Source: Dermatemys mawii (taxonomy: Eukaryota > Chordata > Testudines > Dermatemydidae). Taken from it: 64,000 nt of DNA. The stretch covers positions 14,328,016 to 14,392,015 of the forward strand of contig ML677373.1 in assembly GCA_007922305.1 (NCBI GenBank), written 5' to 3'. This document shows, piece after piece, positions 47,601 to 60,880 of the stretch. The notes beneath the pieces were generated by a model, which did no database searches, had not been told where the DNA came from, and was given only the letters and a program-made list of their open reading frames with translations. Position 1 is the first letter of the stretch, and each line of letters begins with the position of its first letter. A program made the translations under genes and the position numbers.

Positions 47601-50600
47601 TAATTTCCTGCACAGTCTCTGTCCAAGTCAATTTGACTGAGACCTGTATTGAACATATAAAGTTGGGGGTTGGGGGTTAATCTAAAGTAGCCATAGGGAT
47701 TTTGAAGCCTAAGTCATCGGGGCTATTTTATGGGAGGGAAAGTTAACTTATCTCTGTTTAAGATATTGTATATTCATGCTAGAACAAGTGTGTAGCATTT
47801 AATCTCCCCTCTTTAATGTACTAAATCCAAAGCTAAATTTCTCTATACATGAGTGGCCTTAGGATGATGGACAAATGTAGCCCAGATCCTGAGACTGGAT
47901 TCATGCATTGCAACTGCATAGGTGCAGGGATCCAACCATGCAAACTGGTGTAGGATGGGAGCTTATGGACCAGATCCTAGAGTGGTCTCTCTCCATTCTG
48001 CAACAATGCCCATTTACACAAGCTGAGGATCCAGCCCCATATGTCTCTCTAAATAGGCCTCTTGCAAGTGGGTCCTGATCTCCAATCTGAACCCAGTTAG
48101 GGAATACAAGACAGTACTGTAGCAGGTGCTTACATCCCAAAGACGTCAGTGAGGCTAGGGTATGTGCTTAAAGTTAATCAGGTACTTAATTGCTGTCTTC
48201 AATAGGAGTGGACTTAAGCATTTGTGTAAGTGCTTTCCTGAACTGGGGCATTAAACTGTTATAATACCACTCAATTAATTGTTTTAAATTAATCTAGTTG
48301 AAAGAAAATTCCTGCTTTCTCCCATCTATAACTCTTTAGAGCAAACACTTTTTCATATGACACAGGCTAATTCAAATACCCTCAGTTTTTGTTTTCATTT
48401 TGACTGAGAGAAATCCAGTAGTGCTGTAATTTTTTGCTTAAAATATCTGATGATTTCTTATTAAATTAGTAGTATATTTATTTACCAGCCCATTAAGTAT
48501 TATAAATTATTCAACTTTTCATTAGTCAGGGAGAATAAATTTAGATACAATGAGAACTATACTTTTTATAAGTTTCACAGTATTGGGATACCTTTTTACC
48601 CTCCAGTTGTTAATTATCATTTTCATTATGCTGGGGATTATTAACCAACAGACAGAGGTTTCCCTTAAAAACTGTGATGGAAGGGACAAGCTAGCTTTGT
48701 TACCTTTTCTGTTTACTCAGTCCTGGGAACTGCTGAGAGCTTGTATGGCTGTCAACATAACTTAGAGCAGCTTCAGGGCTTCTCTAAACTATCCCAACTA
48801 ATAATGGCCCCCAAAGGTCCACTACACCAGCCAGAAATTACCTGCATCCAACACATACTAGCCACATCCCCCTTTTCCTCACCATGCCCTTAGGCTGTGG
48901 AGGAGGTCCCATAGAGGCTGGCACAGAACTGGTAATATCAGTGCTATGCCAGCTAGGAATCCATCTGCCATGCTGGGGGAGTTCTCAACTGCCCTATTAG
49001 GGCGCCTCTCTGGCTCCTTGGTGCTGCCTCAGTGGCAGCTGGATTCTAGTGGACTCAGATGTACAGGAGCTGCAAGTGCCTCTGATCTACATTTCCTGGT
49101 TCCATTCTCAACCAGGGACCACTGCCTCTGGGATACAGTGACTGATGCTAGAACAGCTCTTGCTCTGACAGTTCATGGTATTCCTGACTCCGAAGGACAC
49201 ACAGGAAATCCCACCAGAAAGCCTGTCCAGAAGGCTTGCTAGTCAGCCCTGTGTCTCAGATCCAGAGGTCAAGAGGGTTTGGATGGAGTTCGAAAGAACA
49301 ATCGGTCTCGTGGTTACCTCAACCAAACCTCTGACCCGTCTGAGGTTCACCCATCACTAGATTTAATTAGCCCCATGTGAAATAGTATGACGCCATTTCC
49401 AAGAGCAGGCGTGTGGGAGAAGCCATCTCTTTGCTAGGTTGGATATGGCAGGCTCTGGTCTCCACAGCTTCTCTTGAATGACACATTGCTGTGGAAACAC
49501 ACTGTTTGAATACTTAAAATAAAAGCCTAATTCTTTGAATTAAAAAGGAAATGGTGACATACTGGGAGCCCTAGAGGCAGCACTGTGGACCTATATCTTG
49601 ATGTAGAGACTGTTGGTGCATGAATCAGTTTTATATAAGGTCTGTAAAACACTCTCTTCACTAACCCCCACACACCCCTAGGGAAGTCACACAGGGCAGA
49701 TTTTCAAACATATTTAGGTGTCTAAAGATGCACATAGATGCCTAGTGGGGTTTTCAAAAGCACCTAAGTGGCTTAACTAACTCCCATCAATGATTCAAAG
49801 CCCATTAGCACCTGATCCAAATTCCTTTTAAGTGCCTGGGAAGAATCTCACTGACAAAAGGATCAAGACTTTATGCCTCAGTATACCCATCTGTAAGCAA
49901 GTTCTGCTACCTGCCTCACATGGCAGAGACTCAATTCACATTTGGAAGGTAGATTGAGATCCTATAATGAAAGGCTCCCTAGATAGGGGTCATTCTTTAC
50001 ACTGCATTAAAGATGCATACATGAACAGTTGATTGCATCCTATTCAGATGATTTTGGTAGTGAGGGTCTCTCACAAGAATCCAAACAAGATAAGCTAGAG
50101 TCAAATAGAACTGCCACATCGTGACAGCATTTAGGGGTAGGAGATATCAGAGAAGTTTGGAGGTTCTCAATGACTCTAATAGTTAGATGTCATTAGAATC
50201 CTAAAGATCCATATTTTTATATATAACTACCTAAGCTACTATTACTTTTGCTTCCTGTGGGTGTTCTGAGGATAAATACATTAAAGCTTGTGAAGCACTT
50301 TGAAATCTGCTGATGAAAAGCATTATATAAGAGCCAGGTATTATTATTATTATTATTATTCCTCAATTTGTCACATAGAAACCAGTATTTCTCACAGCAC
50401 CTTTAGTACAATTGTAAATTCTGTTGTGAGTTATTTTTAAGTGTTTAAGGCTGAATGTAATGGGGTTTCTTACCTCCATTTCCTTATGGTTTTATCTACC
50501 GCAATGACATGCATGACATAGATGCTCTTATTTTAGGGATAATGCTTCATAGTTAGACGATGATACTTCTTTTTCAAAAGATTTGTGTCCTGGTTTCTTA

Positions 50601-53600
50601 TGCTTAATCGTCTCTCCCTTGTTTAGATCCCTCTAGCTGAGATGGAGGCTCTGTCTCTGACGTCAGATATTCTCTCTGAAAAGTCCTGGTCCTTAGCTCT
50701 GACGGATGACTCTTTTCCTGATGATACTAACACACTCTTACTTAATGCTCTGGAAAGCAATGTACATACACTGGTCACTATATATTCTGATGTTTACAGG
50801 GTTCTAAATACTGCTATCCCATGGTTAATCACAATGATATTTTTCAGTCCAACCCTATCTCCAAATAGCACTTAATATTTTATCTGAAGAGGGCAGTTTA
50901 TTTTTATTTTTTGCTTCATATGTAAAAACATTACATTGTCTTCAAATAAAATAAATATCCCTCCCACCCACCCCCCACAATGGATGGTGTGAATCTTGAA
51001 ACTTTCTCTGCATCTGAAACAAATCAATGTTTGCGTGCATAAAAGACGCACCCGTGAGCAAATAGCTCATGCGCCTTATGCAGAAGGACTACAGTATCTA
51101 CTTCCCTTGGCTTGTAACTGAACTAGATTTTGTGAATGTAGGTGCCCGCGGTGCTTTGGAGATGGGTGCCAGATACACTTTTTTGAAATACACCAGCTGA
51201 AGATCTCTCAGAGATGCTGCTTGTTTTGTGAACTCTCATAAGCAACCAATATTGGATTCCTTTCTCTTTTTTGTAAAAAAATTACCAGTATTTTGAGCCC
51301 TGCGTTAACCATCTTCTTTTTGAAACATTAGACATTTTTAGCTGATGTGTAGCGGTCAAGTGCTTTCTTTCTGCTGTACAACAGACATACCTTCTCTTCC
51401 AACATTTTTGGATCCATTCTTGTTTTCTCTGTCGTCCATATACCTATCTCTGGATGTTTGTGTTGTTGATAAATTTTCTATCATTCTAGTACTAGACTGT
51501 CATCCTAATTAATATTTATTTGGGCTACATCTTCTTTAAACCGTGACGATATTTCCCATCATGCTTCATGGTATCATGTACAAAAGATTTCGTAAACCAC
51601 ATTTAACATTTTGTATGGAACATTTTGTTTCAAAATAAGATACCTAGTGGAGGTGGGCTGAGTAGCGCAGTGTTCCAGTCTGGATTCAGATTGGGTAGAG
51701 ATTGGGAATCTGACAGCACTTAAGTCTTGTGAGCTGTTTTTCATGGGATCACCTTTCAGCCTTTTAAATGGTTTTCATGAAATTAGCTGTTCTCTCAAGA
51801 TTTCTGCTATTTGAGGCTAGGGTGGCCAGACAGCAAGTGTGAAAAATCGGGATGGGGGAGGGTAATAGGAGCCTATATAAGAAAAACACCCAAAAATCGG
51901 GACTGTCCCTATAAAATCGGGACATCTGGTCACCCTATTTGAGGCTAAAATCTCAAAAGAGTTTAGCTGCATCTGAACTGGAAAATAAGCCCCTTCTGAG
52001 TTTGGCTTTCGCTTGGAAACCAGTATAAGGAGAGTGGATTTGTATCTGATTTCGAATCCAAGTGGATTTGAATTTGAAATTCCAGTTTTGGGACCATCTC
52101 TTGTATTATGCAAAATGATGTGTAGGGAAAGGTGTGTGCATGCAGGTTGGCGAGGAGGATTTCAAATCAGAAGTGTCAGCATTACCAGAATTGATCGTGC
52201 CCTCCTCATTTGAGTTCTAGCAGGGGATGGAGTCCCTAAGGAATGTAGTTTATATCCAAATCAGCAAATTCATGGAGCCTGAAAACAGTTTTTTATGGCA
52301 GTGAACTTGGATTTGGTTGGCCAATTTTACAACAGTGATCCCCCTTCCTTTTTTTTTTATTTTTGTAAATTCCATTTAATCTTGTCATGTTTTACTGTGT
52401 ACACAAAACACTCTGATGAAATTTTGTTTCTATTGGAGGACTAAATTAGAAAAACCTCAGAATATCTCCTTCAGAAAAATAATAATGCTCAGAGTATGTG
52501 GAAGATAAATTTGCCAGTAGAAATTTTTAGACTACCCTGAAAGAAGGGGATCAGCCATGTACTTCATTGAACTACATTGGCATGTTCCTCCGTTTTCTAT
52601 GATTTCTTATGGAGTCCTTTATAAAGGACGTAGTTCTTTCATTAGAAATACATGACTGGGCTTACATTGTTTCCACGTTTGATAACATCTTATAATTTTT
52701 TTAGAATGCAAGAGCATAGGAATTGTCCTACTGGATTGGACCCAAAATCCATCTAGTATCTGTCTCTGTCTGTGGCCAGTGCCAAATGCTTCAGAGAAAG
52801 CTTGGAAGAACCCTGCACTAGCTGATGTGGGATAATTGGCCCCCGTATTAGGTCTTATCTATATCTCTAAAAGAGATTGATTTACGCCCTGAAGAATCAA
52901 ATTTAAAATCCTGCCAAAAAGTATCATTAATAATTATTACTTGAAAAGCAAAAAAACCCTCAATAAAACGACAGTGGAAGTCAAAGCAGGGTACATCTTC
53001 TGCGAACGATATTGTTTCTTCATTCTTAGAAGAGGGGATGACTGTTAAGTACTTACCTGTGCAAAAGTCTCACTGGCTTGGGAGGGCACAAATGGGAGAC
53101 TTGATTATCTTTGATGTGATCAGAGGTCTGCAGAAAGCATGTGTGCCTTGCTGGGCCTTGAGGCATGATGCCTGTATCAAGTATTCCTGAAATAGTCATG
53201 GTTTATTACTGCAGCATTGCTTTCCTCTGTTTCCCAGTATTTTAATGTGGTTCATTCTGTGTGACGATTTAATAACACTACAGCATTAGGGGGATAGCTT
53301 TCTAGGAGATCCATTTGTGCATGTTTCATTTTGTTTCAGTCGACGTTGTCCATATCGACAATTTGCATGCACCATCGTGCCCCATATTTATTGCAATGGC
53401 TGTTGCTAGCGGTTCCAGCTTCTCCAGGTCTTCCAACTCTGTGATGTTTTCTCTCTCTCTTTTTTCGTAGACGGATCACCTCTCCAAAGATGACACGCTG
53501 ACAATGTCTCCCAGCAAGGACTTGCTGAGTGTGAGAAAGCCTTCTGTAGGTCGCACCCACTCTTTGCCAAATGACAGCTATATGTTCCAGTCCCCGTACG

Positions 53601-56600
53601 CTGGCTCCTGTGCCGACTCCCAGGTTGAGAGAAACGCATCTCATCAGAAATTGCAGTCAGGTACAAATCTCTCCACCCTGACAATATCCGGGCTGAGGGT
53701 TTTCAAAGTGTAGCTATGTCGCTATGTATCATTTGCGTCAAAGCTACCTATATAGCTGTGTGTCAGTTCTGATGGCAGTTGGGTCTCCAGATCCTTAAAA
53801 TGGCTTTGAAAAGCCCATCTATCTGGTATACACTAACGAATTGGCCAGTCTAGAATAAAACCATCCTCCATCGGAACCTTGCACCCATTTTAGAACCGAA
53901 AGTTTTGAGAGGGTTCAGAAGAAAGAAGTGACTGGACAGCTGGGCGGGCAGCATTTATAGTTTGCAAGTAATTGGCAGCAATGGACCTGTCTTACATTCT
54001 ACCTCCTATCGCTGCCTTCAGGGTTCAGAATTCTTAAGAACTGTGGAAGCTCCTCTTCTCAGGGTGGGGTGGCCCAACGGTCAGAGCCAGTGGGTCTGTC
54101 CTTAGATTTAGGCCAACACGGCCTAGCAGCCAGTGTCAATAGGACACCCCCTCCCTTCAGCACAGAGCAGTATAGCCCAGCAGTCAGAGTCAATAGGACC
54201 ATTCTTTTGTGCTGGGCAGTATGGTCTAGTGGCCAGAATTTATAGGATTGCCTTCCTGCACCAGGCAGTATGGTCTAGTGGCCAAAAGGGGAGCAGGCCA
54301 CCACCCAGGGGTAGGTTGGTGGCTGAGGTAGGGGAACTTGGGCCCTCCCTACTCCACCGGGTCCCAGCCCAGGGTCACCATGGATCCCATTGAAACACGG
54401 TGACTCTGTTCCTGGTGCCACAACCGGATCAATGTCTGGTTCCCAGGGGCTACTTTCTACTCTGTCTTCTTGCTCCGTGGTCCACAGGTCCTCTGGCTCT
54501 CCAGGGTATTCAGCAGTCGATGTTCCCAGTGGCTCCTTCTCCTCGTGGGCTTCCACTGACAGCTGGGTATTCGCCTGGGTCTCAGTGTACCTAGCCTCAG
54601 CGGTCTGGGGCTCCAACAGCTTCCGGGCAGGAGCATGCAACACACATCCTCCCTCCTCCCCAGACTGAGTTAAACTGCTCCCTCTTATAGTATGGTTCCA
54701 ATTGGAGCATGCCCAGCAGGGAGAGGGGGCGTTCCTTCCTTAGTCCATAGTATTGGGTTAACCCATTCAGGCTGAGAGCAGGGCAAATATATCCAATCAC
54801 AGACACATTCTCCCAAATGGAGCCCCAATTTGGAACATTTTCAGGTGAGCTCATCCTTCCCTGGATTGATAGGGGCATGGTTCCTCCTGTGAGACTGAAG
54901 AGAGATAATGAATTCTGTTCTTTAGAGAGAACAATAAACTGGAGGGATGGGGGAATCTTTATTGCTTCATAGCATGTGAAGCGATGAATGTGGCCTAAGG
55001 TGGACCGAAGCACTGGAGCAAAGCCAACCTCTCTAATCAGTCTTCAAAGTGTTTACTGGGGGTGCTTTACAAAGCAGCACATGTTATCCCTGTTGTAAAA
55101 CCAGCCATGACATCAAAATGAAAACCAAAATAACGGTCATTCTTCTCTCAGGAGAACTTTGAAGTCCTTTGCTGTATGTTTCTCAGAGTCTCCAAGGAAG
55201 TACTAATAGGTTAGATGTGTGTCAGGTTTGGGAGGGAAGCACAGTCTTGTGGCTAAACAGAGTGAGAGTTAGGAAATCTGCAATCTAGTCTCAGCTCTGC
55301 CACTAATACTTCATGTGGCCTTGAGCAAGTCACTTTGCCTCTCTGTGCCTCAGATGCCTCTTTACAGAGGGAACTTGTGAGACTTATTATTTGTAATGTA
55401 CTTTGAAATCCTGGGATAGAACACGCTATGGGAATGCTTCTGTTATTGTGCAGTGACAAGACACTGACAGGCTGGTTTAGACAAATAACCTGGTAGAGTT
55501 TGTTTTTAAAATGTAAATTACTGTTCAAAGGTGGGTTTTCCCATTCAGGGTTGTTTGATGGAGTGGACTGGGTTGGACAAGAAGAGTTTTCAATTAACAT
55601 ATAGGGCCAGGTTTCCATAGACTGCCCCTACGGTAGCATCTATCTGTGCAAAATGGGTAAGTGAATGTTTAAGGGACCATTAGTGCATGCATTTTCTTAG
55701 GTTTACACGTGCATTTGTTTCAAGTGCTACCCTTGGTCCGTATTGTCCATCAGGATTTCACTGTTGTGATAGTCAATATTTTGGAGGTGCAATTTGCAGA
55801 AATTCTTGTGTTGCACAGTAGGCTATGCAATACCTTCTGCTAGTCAGGTAATACAGTTCCCTTCAATTTATCCTCACCTGCTCTTAATAGACAACAGCTT
55901 GTAGTCTCTTGTCCTAGGTAAAGCAGAAAAGATTTTCCTGAGCGTTACCATTTGCAAGCTTCTAGCAGGGACATAATTTCATAAAGCTGTTCAGAATGAT
56001 GCAAGATTGGAACAGATTAGAAATGGGATGTTGACATTTGCAGAGTAATAGGAATTCCAATACACAGCCACAGTTTAACAGCAGAAATAAAATGTGGCAA
56101 CAACAGAGCACGATGAGCCTGGGGTTGGAAAGAAGCACTGGCATAATATGAAAGACGTAGGGCCGAATACTGTCCCTTTAAAGGATTCATTCACATCAGT
56201 GGAAAGACTTGGAGTGAAATCTTAGCCCATTAAAGTCTGTGGCAAAACTTCCTTTGACTTCAATGGGACTAGGATTAGTGTCTGTGTAGCCCAAGGTCAC
56301 TGAAATGTCATTGGCTTTTTAAAAGATTCTCATGTTGCTGTGGAGGACGTTTCTGGCACTGTGATGTTGCTGCTTAATCCAGGTGTCTTTGTTCCTATGT
56401 TGAGCTAGCTTGCAAGCCAAACCCGGGCTTCTTCCTTCTTCTTTGCCTTGAACTTGCACTGTTCAGTTCCCCTCTTGGGAAAATGAATAGCATCGGCTGA
56501 CACCAGCTGAATCTGAGGAGCCTGCATTACTCCCTAGGGAATCCTGGATAAATAGTCCCATTTGGAAGTAGGGAAGATCTTTAGGGAAAGCTCTTGAGTG

Positions 56601-59600
56601 ATTCTTCCAAGCCACATTGGACCCTACAATTGGTGCTGGACATTGATGCACTGTGTTTGGATCACTTGTTAAGTAGTTCAGATTTAACAGGGTATTGGAA
56701 ATAGGACTGTTTAGAGTAAATATGATTTTTCTTTCTAGCTATGATCATCTAGGGCTTAGAAGCTAAGAAGGGTCTGACCTAATCAGGGTTTGGATTGGAG
56801 ACCTCCAAGGAAAACCTGAGATGTTCCAAGAAATGATCTGATCCATTCATCCTCCCTCTGAGTCAGCGCTCAGCTGCATCTGAAGAAGTGTTGGTTTTTT
56901 TTACCCATGAAAGCCTATGGCCAAATAAATCTGTTAGTCTGTAAGATGCCACCAAACTCCTTGTTGTTCTAACACTCAGCCAGTGACCCAGCATTGGAGT
57001 GGGGGTCTGTACTGTTTCCTGATGAGAGAAAACTAATGTCCTGTTCATAACCATGTCATGACCAATAAATACCTTGTGCTTTACGTCTGCCTCAGTCTCC
57101 TGGCAAAATTCCCATTGCTTTAACTGGACAAAGTATTCTACACACCCTGTTTTAAGATGCTGTATAGTGTTGCTGGTACCCTTTAAATGGCTGCCCTATT
57201 CCATCTAAGAAGTGGCTGCATTTCAGTGCTGAGTAAAGTGAACTCCTACCTGTTCATAGTTTGTAATTCTATAAAATGTCATTAGCAAAAGGGGCCATAA
57301 TCACCAATAAATAATAACAACGGTACAATATTTCAACCTGAAAAGAGTTTTGTTTTCAGAAAACCTGGCATTTGCAGGAGGTATTTGTTTGAACATTCTT
57401 TCATAAGAGGGCTGTTATTCTGTGGTGGAATATTCCAAGACAAAGGAGATTCTGTGGGATGCATTCCATGTTAAATGAATTACTTTGAAAAATGCTGGAC
57501 TTTGAGGGGAAGGCTTTGCAAAGTTTCCGATGGAGCCAGCAACCACTTCAGAATATTTCCTCCTCTCATGATGCTTTGTGAAACCAGCCTGACATTGAAA
57601 CTTGCCACCTATTTTTTCAAGTGCGGTTTTGCTCGCTCAGTTTCTTGCAGGCCCACATGCTGATATTTCGATGCAGTTAGCTGATTTGCAGATAATCAGG
57701 TAAGTAGATGTGTCCTTACTGGAATCTGCACCCATAAATATAGAGAGTGGGTTTCAAAATCAGGCCCTTTTAAATGTTTAGGTGACTACCACTCTGCAAA
57801 GTTATTCATTGTAAAGGAGGAATATATGAATGACCAGACTGGACCAGTCCTGAATATCGGGACTGTCCCTATAAAATCGGGACATCTGGTCACCCTACCA
57901 ACAAGGGAGTTTCTTCCTGATCTCTGGTAGTTGGTGGTTGAAGTAAATGTTTTTTGTTATTAAAAGTATTCATTGTGCAATGCCTGTCTGGTCCCAATGG
58001 AAGAGTTTTCACTGACAGGTTATTAAGCCATAGGAGGCAACTAGAGATAAATGTGTGTCACATTCGTGTTTCCTGTCTCTTTTCTCCAGGTTCAACAGCC
58101 TCCGTTCAGTCGCAGCCTGCTGACACCAGTTCTCTCCTGCAAATCCCAAAAGATAATTTTCACCACATAAGACCTCATGGCAATTTGGCCAGGGAAAGCA
58201 AATCCAAGATCCCCCCAGCTGTGCATTCTCCCTCCGCAGAAAGATTTCTTCGTAGGCAGGTAAGCAGAGCTGTGAGTGTGAACCCGCTGTAGTTCAAGAC
58301 TGATGGGTTACTAAGTTCATTGATGGGTTACTAAGATTTATATTGCAATTTCATGAGATCTGTAACGCTCATCTAGGAATAATCCCAAAAAGATTGGTCG
58401 ATTTTTGAAGAGAAACCCATTCAATGTTCTCTGTATTGCCACATGATGGCTTACATCTCCTTTGGCAATCGGTCTAAACATTCTCCATTTGATTAATGCT
58501 TTGTCCTTCTTAGCCTTTTCACTGATACCGCCAAGTGTTACTTAGGGGTCATTAGAGTTCACTGAACTAGTTCCTAACAGCTACAGAATGCTTCCTCCAA
58601 CATTTGAGAGTGCACAGTGATTGCAGATAACTCTCCCTAATCAACTCTATGATTGCTGTAATTTCTTCTCCTAGGGAAGAGCCATCACATTTGACAAGGA
58701 AATGTGTGTTTTGGTTTAAGGAAGCCAGACCCTTTATGTCTGAACAAGCAGAAGTGGGAAATGTACTTTTCTAGAGCAATGATATGAAGATGAGTTACTT
58801 TTGTTTTTATCTAACTAAGAGTATTTTCCTTATGAGATTAGGGAGGTGGGAATGCAAACATGCCTAAGTGATTTAGGAGCCCAGTGCTACATCTACACTA
58901 CAAGATAGGGGGTGTGATTCCCTTGCTCATGTACACATACTCATGCTAGCCTGAGTATCAATAGCAAGGTAATCATGATAGGACAGTTAGCAGCAGTGGA
59001 GGCACGGCTGTGCCATGTCAAATACAAATCCATCTGAAACCAATGGGTATGTAATGCCTCCGCTGCCGCTACCCATATTGCAGTGGCTACTCTTGTGAGC
59101 TCAATTTATTCTCCTGCAAGCTCAGTGAGAACCAGCGGGAGTATGTGCACATGAGCAGGGGAATCTCGCCCCAGCTCATAGTGTAGATGTGGCCTATGCC
59201 GAAACTAAATGAGACAGACACTGAAGTTCTGAGTCACTTTTGAAAATGGGCCTGAGGCTTCTAAGTCATTTAAGGACTATTGAAAAATTTGACTTTAGTT
59301 TAATATCTTCTGTTTTCTAACAAATGTATACTTGAACCAAAACCTTACTGGGTTTTGAGGACACTTATTCATGGCCCCATATCCATTTTCTAATTGCCAG
59401 TGATATAGGCCCTGATTCAACTAAGTACTTAAACATATGCTTAGCTTAAGTATATGTTTGTCTGTCCCTGTTCAGTAAAACACTTAAGCATAAATTTAAA
59501 TATCACATTCATAAAATTAAATATATGTTAAAAGTGTTTTGCTGAATCACAGCCATATATTTGGCCAATTTTGTAGCTCATCTTTACCTATAGTCAGTTT

Positions 59601-60847
59601 CATGTGTCTGATTTTTATACAGATAGATAGACAGAGTGTGTGGATATAAATAAATAAAATGCAGAGTGGATTATTTTTATTTTTCCCAAAATAATGTATT
59701 ACTTGAATGAAATTTATTCAAATGATCTTCCTTTTTTACACTGAGAAAATAAGGCAGTTTATTTATTGAGCCCTAAAAATGAATCTGAGGCACTAACGTT
59801 AGCAGATGCATGACTCTGTAACATTAAACTGACAAGTTAAATTCCCAAGGTGTATTCGACTACACCAGGCCAGCCAGGCAACTCAGTTGACACTAATGGG
59901 GAAACTAATTGATTTAATGTTTCCAGTTCATGAATATCCTCCCTCAGCTTCTGATGGGTACAGCCCCAACCTTTTGGCTGGTATTTCTAATATAAATTAC
60001 CATGTGAACCATCTTCTTTAACTCTATTTTCTTCATATTTCCCATAGTGGTTACTGCTGAATAAGACTACAGGATCATTCTTAATAGAACGTTGGTTTGC
60101 ACTTTAAGAGCAAGAACCGCAGCTGCTATAAATCAGCGCGGCTCAGTTGATTTCCAGAGCTATGCCAGTTTACACCAGATGAGGATCAGGCCTTAATGCC
60201 TTAAATTTAACACACAGAATTCCAGGTAAAACCAGTGGGAGATGCAAACATGTACGAGCGTGTAATACAACCCAGAACATTCCCAGTGGTCTATCCTATG
60301 TCGCAACATGTAGGATTTTCAAAAGGACTGAGAATTGGCCTAATCTGCTCCCATTGAAATCCATGGGCATTCTACCATTCTCTTCAATGGGAACACAGAC
60401 TAGAGTACATCTACGTTGCAGAAGAAGGTGTACGTAACTCAGAGCAGCTAACTCAGGTTAAAATAGCTGAAGAAATGGCAATTTGGCTTTTAACTCAGGT
60501 TAGCAGCTTGAGTTTAGCTCCAGGCTGTCAGATAAACATTGCAGTCTATCAGTGCAGTGCATTTAAACACATTAATACAGAGTTTCTAATTTGTGGTCCA
60601 TATAAGAGAGGTGAGTATGCAAACTCTATCAAGATCACAGATACATATTAATAATATAAACACACACAAATATTTGTGTGTGAGAACATATACCCACACT
60701 AACATATTTTTCTATTATTATGTATATGTGTGCATATATATTTGTGTATGTAAACTTTCCTGCAAATACTTGCACATGCTTAATTTGAGGTATATGGGAA
60801 GACTTATTAAACTCAAAGGGATACTCATGTGCTTGCATTTTTGCAGG

Positions 60848-60880
<33 letters not shown>

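Larger units (their letters stand above)
47590..50626 (+). other. CACNA1G: Intron 16 (3.0 kb)
   Basis: Contains a TTAAGC-type relic (48130-48250), a GCACCTA-type relic (49690-49870), a MIR part (49875-49985) and a MIR 3' end with (ATT)n tail (50240-50362). The rest is unassigned. Confidence 0.65.
50762..53470 (+). other. CACNA1G: Intron 17 (2.7 kb)
   Basis: Contains the 120-bp hAT MITE (51818-51937) and an unnamed interspersed repeat (52690-52880). The remainder is unassigned. Confidence 0.65.
53661..58089 (+). other. CACNA1G: Intron 18 (4.4 kb)
   Basis: Contains a composite repeat with a 50-bp tandem array (54060-54790), a MIR (55240-55455), a palindrome relic (56160-56275), a Penelope-like end (56872-56969) and a second hAT MITE copy (57830-57897). 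Confidence 0.65.

Noticed and set aside
47231..47640. Leucine/serine/phenylalanine-rich frames resembling membrane segments
   Set aside because: They translate the pyrimidine-rich tract before the E16 acceptor. Only the last part, in the E16 frame, is coding.
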